Shown: positions 25,066 through 34,773, numbered from the stretch's first letter. The stretch is DNA of 64,000 nucleotides from CAJMNU01 sp905214855 (GCA_937890595.1 CALADM010000035.1:1-64000); one strand, 5' to 3'. Program-made: numbers and translations. The notes: generated from the sequence alone by a model not told the origin.

Positions 25066-27369
25066 TTAGGATGGCTGTAATCTCACTGGCCAATCTGCTG
25101 GGTAATAATCCATTCCAAACCGTTCTAACTCTCTGTCTGCTTTCTCATTATGCACCCCATCTGCGTTCACCCTTGCCAGTACATTCCCATTCTCATAAAT
25201 AAGATCTGTCAAAATTCCCTGATAGATCAGTTTACACAAAAATGGATATGGGTCTTCCCACCGACACATATAGTGAGCTTGTATATAGACATAGTCCGTC
25301 TTTGCATAGCGTACAAACTCTCGAAATTTCTCCTCATCTGCCACAACCATAGGATTTCCCCATGAACCTGCAATATCTCCATAGGATTGTACACTACACG
25401 GAAACAAAAGCATGTCTGGATGTTCTCCGACTGCAATCACTCGCTGTCTTGGATTCTGTCCTAACATCGTCCAGATATTTCGATTTCCAAACATAGTATT
25501 GCAGAGTTTTTCTTCCTCTTTTTCCTCATGGTCAAAATATCCCTTATTTACCAGTTCTATTTCATTCAATCCAATCTGCCATGCCCAGTTTGTCACAGAA
25601 GTCATCACAACTCCCATTATACAGACAGGCAGCAAAATTTTCGTTACCTCTATCTGCATCTTCTTGCTTCCCATTTGAGAAATTCCATAACACCCACAGA
25701 AAATCACCAATGCATACACAAAATTATAATAATTCCCATCGATCTGACTAAGATCAAACAAAATATAAAGAGACCCTAAGATCATAGGCAGCATGATCCA
25801 GAACAGATACCCGCCTTTCGTTCCTTTACGCCACACAATTTTAGAATGTGATATCGTTTTTTTATCACACAGGAAGATCCATAAAAGACCTATCACCAAA
25901 AATGCAAGACAGAACAGTCCTCCCCAAGCAAAAATCACATGTGCCATATCTACTTTTTCTTCTGGACACAAAAGTACTCCATACAATCTTTGTAAAAAAC
26001 GATTCCATTTTTCAGAAAATGCCATGGCAACATAACGGTCTTTCTCTGATGCTGCAATCTCAAATGGATAACGTATTGCAAATCCTAATTTCTGAAATAT
26101 CGAAGTATAAATAGAAGTTACTGGCACTCCTGTCATCTTCCATGTTCTTGCAAAAACAGCCAATACCTCAATAGAAAAGACAGGAAGCATCATCCATTCA
26201 CATCTACAGATCTTGGATGGTCTTTTTTTGCTGTACCAGTCATATAAAATACTCATTCCAAACACAGCGCTGGAAAAAACAATACTGGTAGGTTTTAATG
26301 TAAAAGAAAACAGCAGACAACAGAATGCCCAAAGCAGATTCCGTCCCTCTTCCTCCTTCCAGTATCGGAGAAGGAAATAAAACATCATAATCTGAACAAG
26401 AAGAGTCCCCGCATCTGTTTTTGCAGAAACTGCCATATTCATGACTGCTGGCACACAGGCAAGGAAACAGACTGCACAGCGTGCACTTCGGACTGGTATC
26501 CATACCTTTGCCGCTTTATAAAATACAAACAGCGCTAATGCTGTAAAATAGATACTGAATGCTAAGACAAAAGAATGAGAAGGCATTCCACAAAACGGCA
26601 GTAATAGGATTTCCTGTGCCTTAGAATATGTATATACTACCCCTAATGTTCCCAGATTTTCATAGATCCCATGCCCATTATCCAAAATATATTCGGAACG
26701 CAGACCATACCATAAAGAATCATAATCTACAGCCAAGTTCATTCTTCCTGCCTGCAAGAGAAGAAGAGTCGTCACTCCTGCCAAAATCCAGACATCCCAT
26801 CCACTCAGACTCCAGCATTTTATCCTCTCTCTTATCTCATCTCGTTTCCCATTCCATCTGCCTAATACCCACACTGCAAGCAATATCCCAATTGGTATTA
26901 AAACAGCAATCTGACGTTTCATTCCACCAATCCCAAAAAGAGATAATGTACAAAATAAGAGAATCACAAGGACAGCTCCCAAAAGCCCATCTGCACATAC
27001 TAAAGTTTCTTTTTTATCCCTTAACACATATTCTCGAAACCAGCATCCCAGATAATAAAGAAAAAGCAGATACACTGCAGCACAGAACATAGGAAAAAAA
27101 ACAACATGAATCCAGCAAAACACGGCTATCACTGCTGTATATAAGAAAAGGCGTACTTTACTGTTTTTTCTGCTCAATGAAAACACCAGCAAACTAAACA
27201 ATATGCCCATTTCAATCCAAAGTTCCAGTGTCTCTGGCTGCATGATATGCCATGATAAAGTACCAACACCAAATAAACGATACGCACTGTAACAAGTCAA
27301 TATGACACAGAGCAGTCCAGTCAGCCAGATCCATTGATACGTTTTTTTGTTCTCATTCATTACATCCAT
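25066..27369 (-). CDS. Polytopic membrane protein, GT-C-like glycosyltransferase fold (paralogue 1)
   Basis: Large membrane protein, 767 residues, with at least ten hydrophobic helices and a C-terminal soluble part. The first extracytosolic loop after a run of helices carries DYDSLWYGLRSEY (215-227), an acidic Asp pair in the place where GT-C polyprenyl-phosphate-sugar transferases have their catalytic Asp. A later region has EEKVDMAHVIFAWGGL and the C-terminal domain has VIAVGEHPDMLLFP and DIAGSWGNP. It is 1 base overlapped with the upstream paralogue: the TAA stop and this ATG share an A. The start may also be the ATG three codons in. A role in cell-wall glycopolymer or glycolipid synthesis is inference; the substrate is unknown. 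Confidence 0.7.
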   Translation of the reverse strand: MDVMNENKKTYQWIWLTGLLCVILTCYSAYRLFGVGTLSWHIMQPETLELWIEMGILFSLLVFSLSRKNSKVRLFLYTAVIAVFCWIHVVFFPMFCAAVYLLFLYYLGCWFREYVLRDKKETLVCADGLLGAVLVILLFCTLSLFGIGGMKRQIAVLIPIGILLAVWVLGRWNGKRDEIRERIKCWSLSGWDVWILAGVTTLLLLQAGRMNLAVDYDSLWYGLRSEYILDNGHGIYENLGTLGVVYTYSKAQEILLLPFCGMPSHSFVLAFSIYFTALALFVFYKAAKVWIPVRSARCAVCFLACVPAVMNMAVSAKTDAGTLLVQIMMFYFLLRYWKEEEGRNLLWAFCCLLFSFTLKPTSIVFSSAVFGMSILYDWYSKKRPSKICRCEWMMLPVFSIEVLAVFARTWKMTGVPVTSIYTSIFQKLGFAIRYPFEIAASEKDRYVAMAFSEKWNRFLQRLYGVLLCPEEKVDMAHVIFAWGGLFCLAFLVIGLLWIFLCDKKTISHSKIVWRKGTKGGYLFWIMLPMILGSLYILFDLSQIDGNYYNFVYALVIFCGCYGISQMGSKKMQIEVTKILLPVCIMGVVMTSVTNWAWQIGLNEIELVNKGYFDHEEKEEEKLCNTMFGNRNIWTMLGQNPRQRVIAVGEHPDMLLFPCSVQSYGDIAGSWGNPMVVADEEKFREFVRYAKTDYVYIQAHYMCRWEDPYPFLCKLIYQGILTDLIYENGNVLARVNADGVHNEKADRELERFGMDYYPADWPVRLQPS

Positions 27370-29627
27370 TACTCTCCCATTTGATAAAACAGATACTCTT
27401 TCTCTATCCGTTCCTTATTTTCTTTGCGTATTTTTTCGGAGGTTTCACAATCCTGTATTCTTACTTCTGCCAAAATATTGCCATTCTCAATAGTCAAATT
27501 GGTCAGAATACCAGCATCCACCAGCTGAAGCACCAATTGATAATTTTCCGAAACTGGAGTCATCCAGTTTGCCTGCATATACATATATTCTGTCTTTGCA
27601 AACTCCAAAAATCGAACAAAACTTTCTTTATCTTTCACTAAATTTTTATTTCCCCATGATCCCGCCACATCATAGTAAGATTGTGTATTGCACGGAAATG
27701 CTAACATCGAAGGATGCTCTCCTATCACAATCACCCGATTGGTTTCATCTTCAGAAAGGATCTCCCATATCTTCTCATTTCCCTTTTCCATCATTTTAGC
27801 TTTTTCCAATTCCTCATGCGGATAGTATCCTCTGTTTTTCCATGTGATCGGAGTCATTCCTATCTGCCAGCTACAACTGGATATGGTACAGAGCAAAAGA
27901 TGCAGTCCCAAAACAGGAATCGCCATTCCTTTCACACAATGGACGCTGATCTGACTTTTTCCCCATACATGAACCGCCGCCAAAAGAAGTAATACATAAT
28001 AAAAATTATAATAATTCCCATCAATCTGCTTTAACTGCCAAAAACTGAGCAGATTCGCAGCCGTAAGCGGCAGCAGGATCCATATAAAATAGGATGTCTC
28101 TTTCTTAGCTTTTCCTGTCTTTCTTCTCTCCACCGCACAAATACATACCACGACAAATACTAAAACTATTGTAAGACCACCCCATGCACACACTACATGT
28201 GCCATGTCGATCTCCTCTATTGGACAGAATAAAAGCTGCATCATTCTCTTCAACACTCGGATCGCCTTTTCCTTTCCTGTTAAAGCAGCCGCACTATATG
28301 GCACACTTTCTACGGAAAATGGATAACGAAGTGTAAAACCAATTTTTGTAAACACTCCTGTAAAAATAGAAGTAACGGGAACTCCTGTGATCTTAACCGT
28401 GCGTGCAAAGACAAAACACAATGCCATAGCTGGAAAAAAAGCTGCTCTCCATCGGATATGTCTTTTCGCTTTCCACTCCTTTGGGAACATTCTGTTCCAA
28501 AGAAATACCAAAAAGCTCATACCAAATACAGCAGTGGAAAACAAGATCGCAGTCGGCTTTAGCATCCAACTAAACAAAAGCGCTCCAAATGCAAGGACAA
28601 GATCCTGTCCTCCTCTTCTTTTCCAATAACCTATCAAATGATACATCATCACAATCTGGATCAATAATGTTATTGTATCCGTCTTTACAGAAATACTGAG
28701 ATTTAATACAGATGGAAGTGACACCAACAAGACAGGTACTGTCAGTGCTTTTTTTCTATCTACCAGCTCACACGCAGTCAGATAAGAGGCATATAATAAA
28801 AATGCCATAAACCATATCCCAAAACAGGCTAAAAAACTGTGAGATGGCAGATCAGCAAATGGCAATGTCAAGATCTCAAGCCCTTTGGAATAAGTGTAGA
28901 CCACACCCATTGTTCCCAGATTCTCATAAATCCCGCCCCCATTGTTCAAAACATATTCTGACCTCACACCATACCATAGACTGTCAAAATCCAGTGAAAT
29001 ATTCATTCTTCCCAATTCCATAAGAAGAAGCATGCCAATCCATGCAAGGCAAAAGGAAGTCAGAGTTGTTTGTGTTTGTTCTGTCTTCTCTTGTTTTTTC
29101 AAACATCCAAACTGTCTCTCCCACATCATTCCCCAGATCGATACTGGAATTCCTGTTCCTATCACAACGATACGCAGCATGGCAATCTCACCAATTCCAA
29201 TCCATGAAAGGAAAGAAAATACTGAAATTAAGACAGAATATCCGATCAGGCTATCTGTAAGAAGAGGTGCACGAACAGAAAAACGCATCTTAACACGCAC
29301 CCATTTCCCCAGCCAATATGCATAGAGCAAATACCAAAGGGACACAATCAAAGGTACACATACAACATGCAAATAAGAAAATACCAGAACCAGAACACTT
29401 ATGCCAAAGATACGTCCGACTCCCTTGAAACAGCGCAGCATAAAAAAGAGTGCCAAAAAAAGAAGTCCCATCTCTGCCCATAATGCCCATGTCTCCTTTT
29501 GCATGGCAGCCCATCTCAGAGGTCCTTTTCCAACCATCTGCCATGCTGCAAAGATTGCCAAAAACCATAAAATTATCGTTCCCAGCATTCTCTCCCATGG
29601 AAATCTTTGGTTCATCCTCTCTCTCAT
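27369..29627 (-). CDS. Polytopic membrane protein, GT-C-like glycosyltransferase fold (paralogue 2)
   Basis: Tandem duplicate of the next gene. It shares the block DFDSLWYGVRSEY with the next gene, and also IYENLGTMGVVYTYSK, GGLT in the helix region and VIVIGEHPSMLAFP plus DVAGSWGNK near the C-terminus. About 752 residues from the ATG at 29627, which has GGAGAGGAG some 11 bases upstream; in-frame TTG and ATG codons up to 29669 have no ribosome site. The first 30 residues differ most between the copies. Both keep the Asp pair of the first loop, so both may be active. No lipid-linked sugar gene is adjacent; the cluster is bounded by serS and the efflux operon. Confidence 0.68.
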   Translation of the reverse strand: MRERMNQRFPWERMLGTIILWFLAIFAAWQMVGKGPLRWAAMQKETWALWAEMGLLFLALFFMLRCFKGVGRIFGISVLVLVFSYLHVVCVPLIVSLWYLLYAYWLGKWVRVKMRFSVRAPLLTDSLIGYSVLISVFSFLSWIGIGEIAMLRIVVIGTGIPVSIWGMMWERQFGCLKKQEKTEQTQTTLTSFCLAWIGMLLLMELGRMNISLDFDSLWYGVRSEYVLNNGGGIYENLGTMGVVYTYSKGLEILTLPFADLPSHSFLACFGIWFMAFLLYASYLTACELVDRKKALTVPVLLVSLPSVLNLSISVKTDTITLLIQIVMMYHLIGYWKRRGGQDLVLAFGALLFSWMLKPTAILFSTAVFGMSFLVFLWNRMFPKEWKAKRHIRWRAAFFPAMALCFVFARTVKITGVPVTSIFTGVFTKIGFTLRYPFSVESVPYSAAALTGKEKAIRVLKRMMQLLFCPIEEIDMAHVVCAWGGLTIVLVFVVVCICAVERRKTGKAKKETSYFIWILLPLTAANLLSFWQLKQIDGNYYNFYYVLLLLAAVHVWGKSQISVHCVKGMAIPVLGLHLLLCTISSCSWQIGMTPITWKNRGYYPHEELEKAKMMEKGNEKIWEILSEDETNRVIVIGEHPSMLAFPCNTQSYYDVAGSWGNKNLVKDKESFVRFLEFAKTEYMYMQANWMTPVSENYQLVLQLVDAGILTNLTIENGNILAEVRIQDCETSEKIRKENKERIEKEYLFYQMGE

Positions 29628-29728
29628 TGATTTTCTGTCTCCTCTCCATGCCATTTTTTTATTCTGCAAAGTGATACATCCAAACTGTTCTAGTTATGGA
29701 TAATGGATACTAAAAGATCCTTTACAAG

Positions 29729-29772
29729 AAAAAAACTGCTGCAAAATAACAGTATCTGTTATCCTGCAGCAG
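29729..29772 (-). terminator. Terminator of serS
   Basis: Minus strand: CTGCTGCAGG-type stem (arms start at 29772 and end at 29736), continued by an ATAACAG/CTGTTAT inner pair, then a run of seven T residues (29729-29735). A strong rho-independent terminator 40 bases after the serS stop. Confidence 0.88.
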
Positions 29773-29811
29773 CCATCATACCTGTCTATGGTACTATCAT
29801 TTTCTTTGCTT

Positions 29812-31092
29812 TCAGCGGATTTCTGTCATACCACCCATGTACGGACGCAGAACTTCCGGGATTCTAACAGAACCATCTGCCTGTAAATTATTTTCCAGAA
29901 ATGCGATCAGCATACGAGGTGGAGCAACTACCGTATTATTCAGTGTATGTGCAAAATACTTCTCTCCATCTGCACCTTTTACACGGATTCTCAAACGTCT
30001 TGCCTGAGCATCTCCCAGATTGGAACAGCTTCCAACCTCAAAATACTTCTTCTGTCTTGGAGACCATGCCTCCACATCAATAGACTTTACCTTAAGATCT
30101 GCCAGATCTCCGGAACAGCACTCCAGTGTACGAACCGGAATATCCATAGAGCGGAACAGATCTACTGTATTCTGCCATAATTTATCGAACCACATAGGAG
30201 ACTCCTCTGGCTTACATACTACGATCATCTCCTGTTTCTCAAACTGATGGATACGATATACACCACGTTCTTCGATTCCATGTGCCCCTTTCTCCTTGCG
30301 GAAACATGGAGAATAGCTTGTCAATGTCTTAGGCAGTTCTTCCTCTGGTGTCAATGTATCAATAAACTTACCGATCATGGAATGTTCACTCGTTCCGATC
30401 AGATACAGATCCTCTCCCTCGATCTTATACATCATGGCATCCATCTCAGCAAAAGACATAACTCCGTTTACCACAGCACTTCTGATCATAAACGGTGGGA
30501 TACAGTATGTGAAACCACGATTGATCATAAAATCACGTGCATAGGCAAGAATCGCAGAATGCAGTCTGGCAACATCTCCCATCAGATAATAAAAGCCATT
30601 TCCTGCCACTCTTCCTGCGGAATCCAGATCGATCCCATTGAATCTTTCCATGATCGCTGTGTGATATGGAATCTCAAAATCCGGAACAACTGGTTCGCCA
30701 TAACGCTGCACTTCCACATTCTCACTGTCATCTTTTCCGATCGGAACGCTTGGATCAATGATATTTGGAATGGTCATCATAATTTTTGTGATGCGTTCTG
30801 CATATTCTTTTTCCTGTTTTTCCAGTTCTGCCAGTCTGTCAGCCATGGAAGTTACCTGTTTTTTGACTTCCTCTGCTTCTTCCTTTTTTCCCTGCCCCAT
30901 CAAAGCACCAATCTGTTTGGACAATTTATTTCTCTGGGCACGAAGATCGTCTCCCTCTGCCTTCACAGCACGGTTCTTTGCATCCAGCTCAATCACTTCA
31001 TCTACCAGAGGTAATTTAGGATCCTGAAATTTATTCTGGATATTCTTTTTTACAATCTCTGGGTTTTCTCTGACAAATTTTAAATCTAACAT
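29812..31092 (-). CDS. serS: Seryl-tRNA synthetase
   Basis: Charges tRNA-Ser (and tRNA-Sec where present) with serine. The 426-residue class II enzyme has the N-terminal antiparallel coiled-coil arm (about 26-105) that contacts the long variable arm of tRNA-Ser, motif 2 FRKEKGAHGIEERG, and motif 3 with NTVVAPPRMLIAFLENN. Length is normal. GGAGG lies 6 bases before the ATG. No T-box leader is visible in the 63-base gap before it; a TATAAT with a poor -35 lies there, next to an imperfect hairpin. It is followed by its own terminator. Confidence 0.96.
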   Translation of the reverse strand: MLDLKFVRENPEIVKKNIQNKFQDPKLPLVDEVIELDAKNRAVKAEGDDLRAQRNKLSKQIGALMGQGKKEEAEEVKKQVTSMADRLAELEKQEKEYAERITKIMMTIPNIIDPSVPIGKDDSENVEVQRYGEPVVPDFEIPYHTAIMERFNGIDLDSAGRVAGNGFYYLMGDVARLHSAILAYARDFMINRGFTYCIPPFMIRSAVVNGVMSFAEMDAMMYKIEGEDLYLIGTSEHSMIGKFIDTLTPEEELPKTLTSYSPCFRKEKGAHGIEERGVYRIHQFEKQEMIVVCKPEESPMWFDKLWQNTVDLFRSMDIPVRTLECCSGDLADLKVKSIDVEAWSPRQKKYFEVGSCSNLGDAQARRLRIRVKGADGEKYFAHTLNNTVVAPPRMLIAFLENNLQADGSVRIPEVLRPYMGGMTEIR

Positions 31093-31155
31093 AATGCTCC
31101 TCCACTTAAACTGTAGTATGTGACATTATACTACACTTTCATTGGAAATAAAAGC

Positions 31156-32421
31156 CTATTTTACCTCTTTTGGCTCATTTGCCTCATTTGAAGATTTTTC
31201 TCTCTCCATCAATTCTTGCATATATTCATCCATAGCATCTGCTACCTGTTTAGAATAGGCAACCGCTTCTACTACTGTTTTAGCACCTTTTACTACATCA
31301 CCTGAAGCGAAGATTCCCTCTCTTGAAGTGATTCCAGCTGCATTTGCTACAACCAATCCTTTCTGGTTCACCTCAATACCCGCATTTTTTAACAGGTTGC
31401 TTGGTCCTTGGCTGATAGAGATGATCGTGGAATCGCTTGGGAAGAATTTCTTGCTGTCTGGAACTATATGCATCTCATTATTCTCATCCCAAGTCACTTC
31501 CTCAAACCATGTACCAGTCTCTGTGATCTCAACTGGTCTCATGCAGTATACAAAATCTACACCATCCATTTTTGCATATGCAAGCTCAGAATGACTTGCT
31601 GCAGCAGTTGGTGTAATAGAAAAACAAGTCACTTTGCTGCTTCCTGTCCGCAGAACCGTTCTTGCCACATCCATAGCCGCATTCCCGGCACCAATGACAT
31701 TGACATTCTCTCCCAAATCGTATACGTCTGGATTCACCAGATAGTGGATCGCATAATGAACATTTCCAAGTGTCTCTCCCTTGATCTTTAAGGTATTAGG
31801 CCACCAAACGCCGGTTCCTATGGAAACTGCTTTATATCCATCACGGAACAGATCATCGATCTGGATCGTCTTACCGATTGCTGTATTAGGACGCACACGG
31901 ATACCAAGTGCCTTCAGTTTATCCATATAACGGTCAAGGATTGTCTTAGGAAGACGGAATTCTGGAATACCATAACGCAAAACACCGCCAATCTTATCTT
32001 TAGACTCAAAAATAGTAATATCATATCCTCTTTGAGCAAGCAAAATCGCAATCGTCAGTCCTGCTGGACCTGATCCGATAACAGCTGCTTTCATTCCCTT
32101 CTTCTCTGTAGGCGGAAGAAGTTTTGTTTTTGCAAAATAGTTATCAGAAATATAATTTTCGATATTGCTGATGTGTACAGGTGCTCCTTTGTGATTTAAA
32201 ACACAATGTCCCTCACACTGATTCTCGTGGTTACAGATCAGGGAACACACGATAGAAAGCGGATTGTTTTTAAATACCATATCTCCTGCTTCTGTGATAT
32301 CCCCCTCCAAAAACATACGGATCATATCCGGTATCGGAGTATTGATCGGACACCCTGTACGACACATCGGTTTTTTGCAATTTAAACATCTCTTTGCTTC
32401 TGTGATTACATCAAATGCCAT
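31156..32421 (-). CDS. NAD(P)-binding, Fe-S/FAD oxidoreductase, GltD-like
   Basis: Flavoprotein of the glutamate synthase small subunit / NfnB / SfrB group. The 421-residue protein has an N-terminal ferredoxin-like part with RCLNCKKPMCRTGCP and a second Cys cluster CSLICNHENQCEGHC, a first dinucleotide fold AVIGSGPAGLTIA for FAD, a second fold NVIGAGNAAMDVA for NADPH, and the C-terminal GIFASGDVVKGAKTVVEA. It lacks the large GltB subunit nearby, so it may feed electrons to another partner or act as a stand-alone dehydrogenase. GGGAG precedes the ATG. Neighbours (serS, an ECF transporter) do not reveal the partner. Confidence 0.85.
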   Translation of the reverse strand: MAFDVITEAKRCLNCKKPMCRTGCPINTPIPDMIRMFLEGDITEAGDMVFKNNPLSIVCSLICNHENQCEGHCVLNHKGAPVHISNIENYISDNYFAKTKLLPPTEKKGMKAAVIGSGPAGLTIAILLAQRGYDITIFESKDKIGGVLRYGIPEFRLPKTILDRYMDKLKALGIRVRPNTAIGKTIQIDDLFRDGYKAVSIGTGVWWPNTLKIKGETLGNVHYAIHYLVNPDVYDLGENVNVIGAGNAAMDVARTVLRTGSSKVTCFSITPTAAASHSELAYAKMDGVDFVYCMRPVEITETGTWFEEVTWDENNEMHIVPDSKKFFPSDSTIISISQGPSNLLKNAGIEVNQKGLVVANAAGITSREGIFASGDVVKGAKTVVEAVAYSKQVADAMDEYMQELMEREKSSNEANEPKEVK

Positions 32422-32562
32422 CTTTTTCTTCTCCCTTATCTCTCATTTTCCTTTGCAGATTTCCAAACTCACAGTATATCCTTAATCCATTTACATATTC
32501 CATTTTGGAAAATCAGATTTCTTATCTAAATCTGCATTCCATTTTTATCTCTGACTAAGACA

Positions 32563-32586
32563 AAGAGTCTGGCAAGCCAGACTCTT
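32563..32586 (-). terminator. Hairpin after the ECF S-component gene
   Basis: A perfect 11-bp inverted repeat AAGAGTCTGGC/GCCAGACTCTT with a 2-base centre. On minus it is followed by TTTGTCTT, a weak U-run. It is the main feature of the 293-base gap from 32422 to 32714, where I see no gene. Confidence 0.6.
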
Positions 32587-32714
32587 ATACTGTATTAGGA
32601 GCACTCGCAATATCTTTTTAGTATTAGTATACACAAATGAGAAAATTTGTCCAGAAAAGTTATTTTACTAACAAAGATTTCTTTGATATGCCTCTATCTA
32701 TCCATTATCATGAT

Positions 32715-33311
32715 TTACTTAATATGAAAAAACCATCCTGTTTTCTTTAATACAGGGCGAATTGCCGCGTACACAAAAACAACTACCAATGTTCCTGCAA
32801 TTGCATTGATAAAAGTAACTCCAGCTGCCCAAGTAGACATGATCGCTGCTGCATTTGCCTCAACACCCAGAATATATTTTTTATACAAATATCCTGCGAT
32901 CGGATCCATGATCACATTAAATCCCAAACCTGCAACAGATGCAAGCAATGTCCATTTCAGTACATATTTCCTGTCATGATCTTCTGTAATATGTGCCACT
33001 TTATGTGCGATGCATCCAGCGATCAGACCAATACACAATTTCAAAAGAAAGGTCTTGGGAGCACTTGTGATATATACAGGATCTAAAAGGTCAGCGATCG
33101 TCATTCCAAGAGATCCGGCAAGTCCTCCATAAAATCCGCCCAATAAAAGCGCTGCCAAAACACAGAATGCATTTCCAATATGGAGTGCCACCATATCCCC
33201 ATTCAATGTCGGAATTGGTATCTTCAAAAACGTGAACGCCACATAACAAAGAGCTGCCATCAATCCCGTAATGACCAATTTGTATACTTTTTCATTTTTC
33301 TCGCTTATCAT
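32715..33311 (-). CDS. ECF transporter S component (ECF-ribofla_trS/DUF1393-like)
   Basis: Substrate-binding membrane subunit of an energy-coupling-factor vitamin transporter, which needs the general EcfA/EcfT module from elsewhere. The 198-residue protein has six hydrophobic helices; the first has the family ALCYVAF core, and the block VALHIGNAFCVLAALLLGG (about 44-62) plus AGSLGMTIADLLD is the usual S-component pattern of this family. AAGGAG lies 9 bases before the ATG at 33311; the frame runs 17 codons upstream. It is next to thiN, so thiamine or a thiamine precursor is a reasonable guess, but no TPP riboswitch is seen; riboflavin, queuosine precursor or others remain possible. Confidence 0.82.
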   Translation of the reverse strand: MISEKNEKVYKLVITGLMAALCYVAFTFLKIPIPTLNGDMVALHIGNAFCVLAALLLGGFYGGLAGSLGMTIADLLDPVYITSAPKTFLLKLCIGLIAGCIAHKVAHITEDHDRKYVLKWTLLASVAGLGFNVIMDPIAGYLYKKYILGVEANAAAIMSTWAAGVTFINAIAGTLVVVFVYAAIRPVLKKTGWFFHIK

Positions 33312-33333
33312 GCTGTCTCTCTCCTTAGGTTCA

Positions 33334-33369
33334 ATGATATGATTCCATATCATACCCCACAAGTGGAGT
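33334..33369 (-). other. Two stacked hairpins in the ECF-gene leader
   Basis: Minus strand: an ACTCCAC/GTGGGGT stem with a CUUG-like loop (33354-33369), directly followed by a perfect 8-bp ATGATATG/CATATCAT hairpin with a GAAT loop (33334-33353), which ends 9 bases before AAGGAG. They are placed to affect translation start. I found no match to known vitamin riboswitches. Confidence 0.4.
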
Positions 33370-33434
33370 GTTTTAAATATCCAGTTTGGTTTTTTCTGAC
33401 CAGTCCAGTTTGATACAGCCCCTATACGATTCTT

Positions 33435-34100
33435 TTAATCTCTTGCCTCGATGCACAAAAGAATTCCTTTGTCAAATGTTATTGTCGCTTCTTCTTCCAC
33501 TACTTCATTGCTGATACAGAGACTAGAACCAATGGTGATATCTTTTTTCATGAGCGGATATTTAAATCCTGTCAATGTAATCCCAGATACTGTTTCTGAC
33601 AGAGGGACAAAAGATACATACTTTCCATAGAGTTTGTTTTTGCAGAACACTCTTTTTGCAAGAACAGACTCTTCTGCCCGAAGAAGCGTGATCCTGTTCT
33701 TTTCATCCAGAATCTCTACCTGCATTGCATCCTTACTGTATAAATTCAAAAGTTGAATGTTAGATAGTTCATGATCCAAACGTCCCCCAGTCGCACCCAA
33801 AAGAATGATTTTTGTACATCCTGCCTGTTTGGCTGCTTCCAATGCAAGTTCTGTATCTGTCGCATCTTTTTCTGGTTTGTGTGTCTGCCAGATGATCTGG
33901 GAAAACTGACGATACCAAGTCAGCACTTCACTGGAAACCGTATCAAAATCCCCTACAATCTCCTGTGGAATCCAGTTCAAAAGACGAAGAATAGATAATC
34001 CGCCATCAATCGCAATGACCCATGCCTGTTTTTCTTCTCTTAAAACTGTTTCGACAAAGGAAGTCTCCACTATTCCGCCTGCAACCAGAATTCCTGTCAT
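33435..34100 (-). CDS. thiN: Thiamine diphosphokinase
   Basis: Converts thiamine to thiamine diphosphate with ATP. The 221-residue protein has the family motifs IAIDGGLSIL, the acidic GDFDTVS substrate loop (about 50-56), KDATDTELAL and LGATGGRLDHELSN (about 100-113). The ATG overlaps the stop of rpe by 4 bases and has GGAG at 8 bases. rsgA-rpe-thiN is the conserved Firmicute order. spoVM, which lies next in Bacillus, was not found in the gap after it. Confidence 0.93.
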   Translation of the reverse strand: MTGILVAGGIVETSFVETVLREEKQAWVIAIDGGLSILRLLNWIPQEIVGDFDTVSSEVLTWYRQFSQIIWQTHKPEKDATDTELALEAAKQAGCTKIILLGATGGRLDHELSNIQLLNLYSKDAMQVEILDEKNRITLLRAEESVLAKRVFCKNKLYGKYVSFVPLSETVSGITLTGFKYPLMKKDITIGSSLCISNEVVEEEATITFDKGILLCIEARD

Positions 34101-34768
34101 TTTTTCTGCTCCTTTATGATATCCAGAAACGCTTTTGTATTCGCTTCAATATCGCCCTTAAACACGGCACTTCCTGCCACAATCACATTTGCACCAGCCT
34201 CTAAAACCTGTGGAAGATTTTCGACTGTGACACCACCATCGATCTGAATATCCACTTTCTCTCTCAATCCTTTCTCTAAAAGGATCTGATGAAGCTGTCT
34301 GATCTTATCCAATGTATAAGGGATCAATTTCTGTCCCCCAAATCCTGGATTTACGCTCATAATCAGTATCATATCAACCTGCCCTAACATACAATCCAAA
34401 ACAGAGAGAGGTGTAGATGGATTGATCGCTATTCCTGCCTTCTTTCCACATTCATGGATCATCTGTACTGCACGATCCAAATGTGGTGTCGCCTCTGCAT
34501 GAATGGTGATCCAGTCTGCCCCACACTCTGCTATCTCTTTGATATAACGTTCTGGTGCTTCCACCATCATGTGAACATCAAACTGCATATCTGAGATCTG
34601 TCTCCTCAGACTTCCAACCAAAGGCATTCCAAAAGAAATAGAAGGTACAAACATACCGTCCATAATATCCAGATGAAGATAATCTGCACCTGCTTTTTTT
34701 GTCATTTCAATATTTGCTTTGAGGTTTCCAAAATCGGCACCCAAAACAGATGGTGATAGATGTATCAT
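34097..34768 (-). CDS. rpe: Ribulose-phosphate 3-epimerase
   Basis: Interconverts ribulose-5-phosphate and xylulose-5-phosphate in the pentose phosphate pathway. The 223-residue TIM barrel begins MIHLSPSVLGADFG and has the metal/catalytic signature LHLDIMDGMFVP (about 31-42), MSVNPGFGGQK and IQIDGGVTVEN. The ATG at 34768 has GGAG 12 bases upstream, a little far; upstream codons in the same frame have no better site. It overlaps thiN and starts 5 bases after rsgA ends, so translation is coupled. Confidence 0.95.
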   Translation of the reverse strand: MIHLSPSVLGADFGNLKANIEMTKKAGADYLHLDIMDGMFVPSISFGMPLVGSLRRQISDMQFDVHMMVEAPERYIKEIAECGADWITIHAEATPHLDRAVQMIHECGKKAGIAINPSTPLSVLDCMLGQVDMILIMSVNPGFGGQKLIPYTLDKIRQLHQILLEKGLREKVDIQIDGGVTVENLPQVLEAGANVIVAGSAVFKGDIEANTKAFLDIIKEQKK

Positions 34769-34773
34769 ACTTA

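Noticed and set aside
31093..31155. T-box leader for serS
   Set aside because: Gap is only 63 bases, with no T-box sequence and no terminator/antiterminator pair.
33320..33345. TPP riboswitch before the ECF gene
   Set aside because: A short GAACCT string resembles the TPP core, but the CUGAGA element and the two helices are missing.
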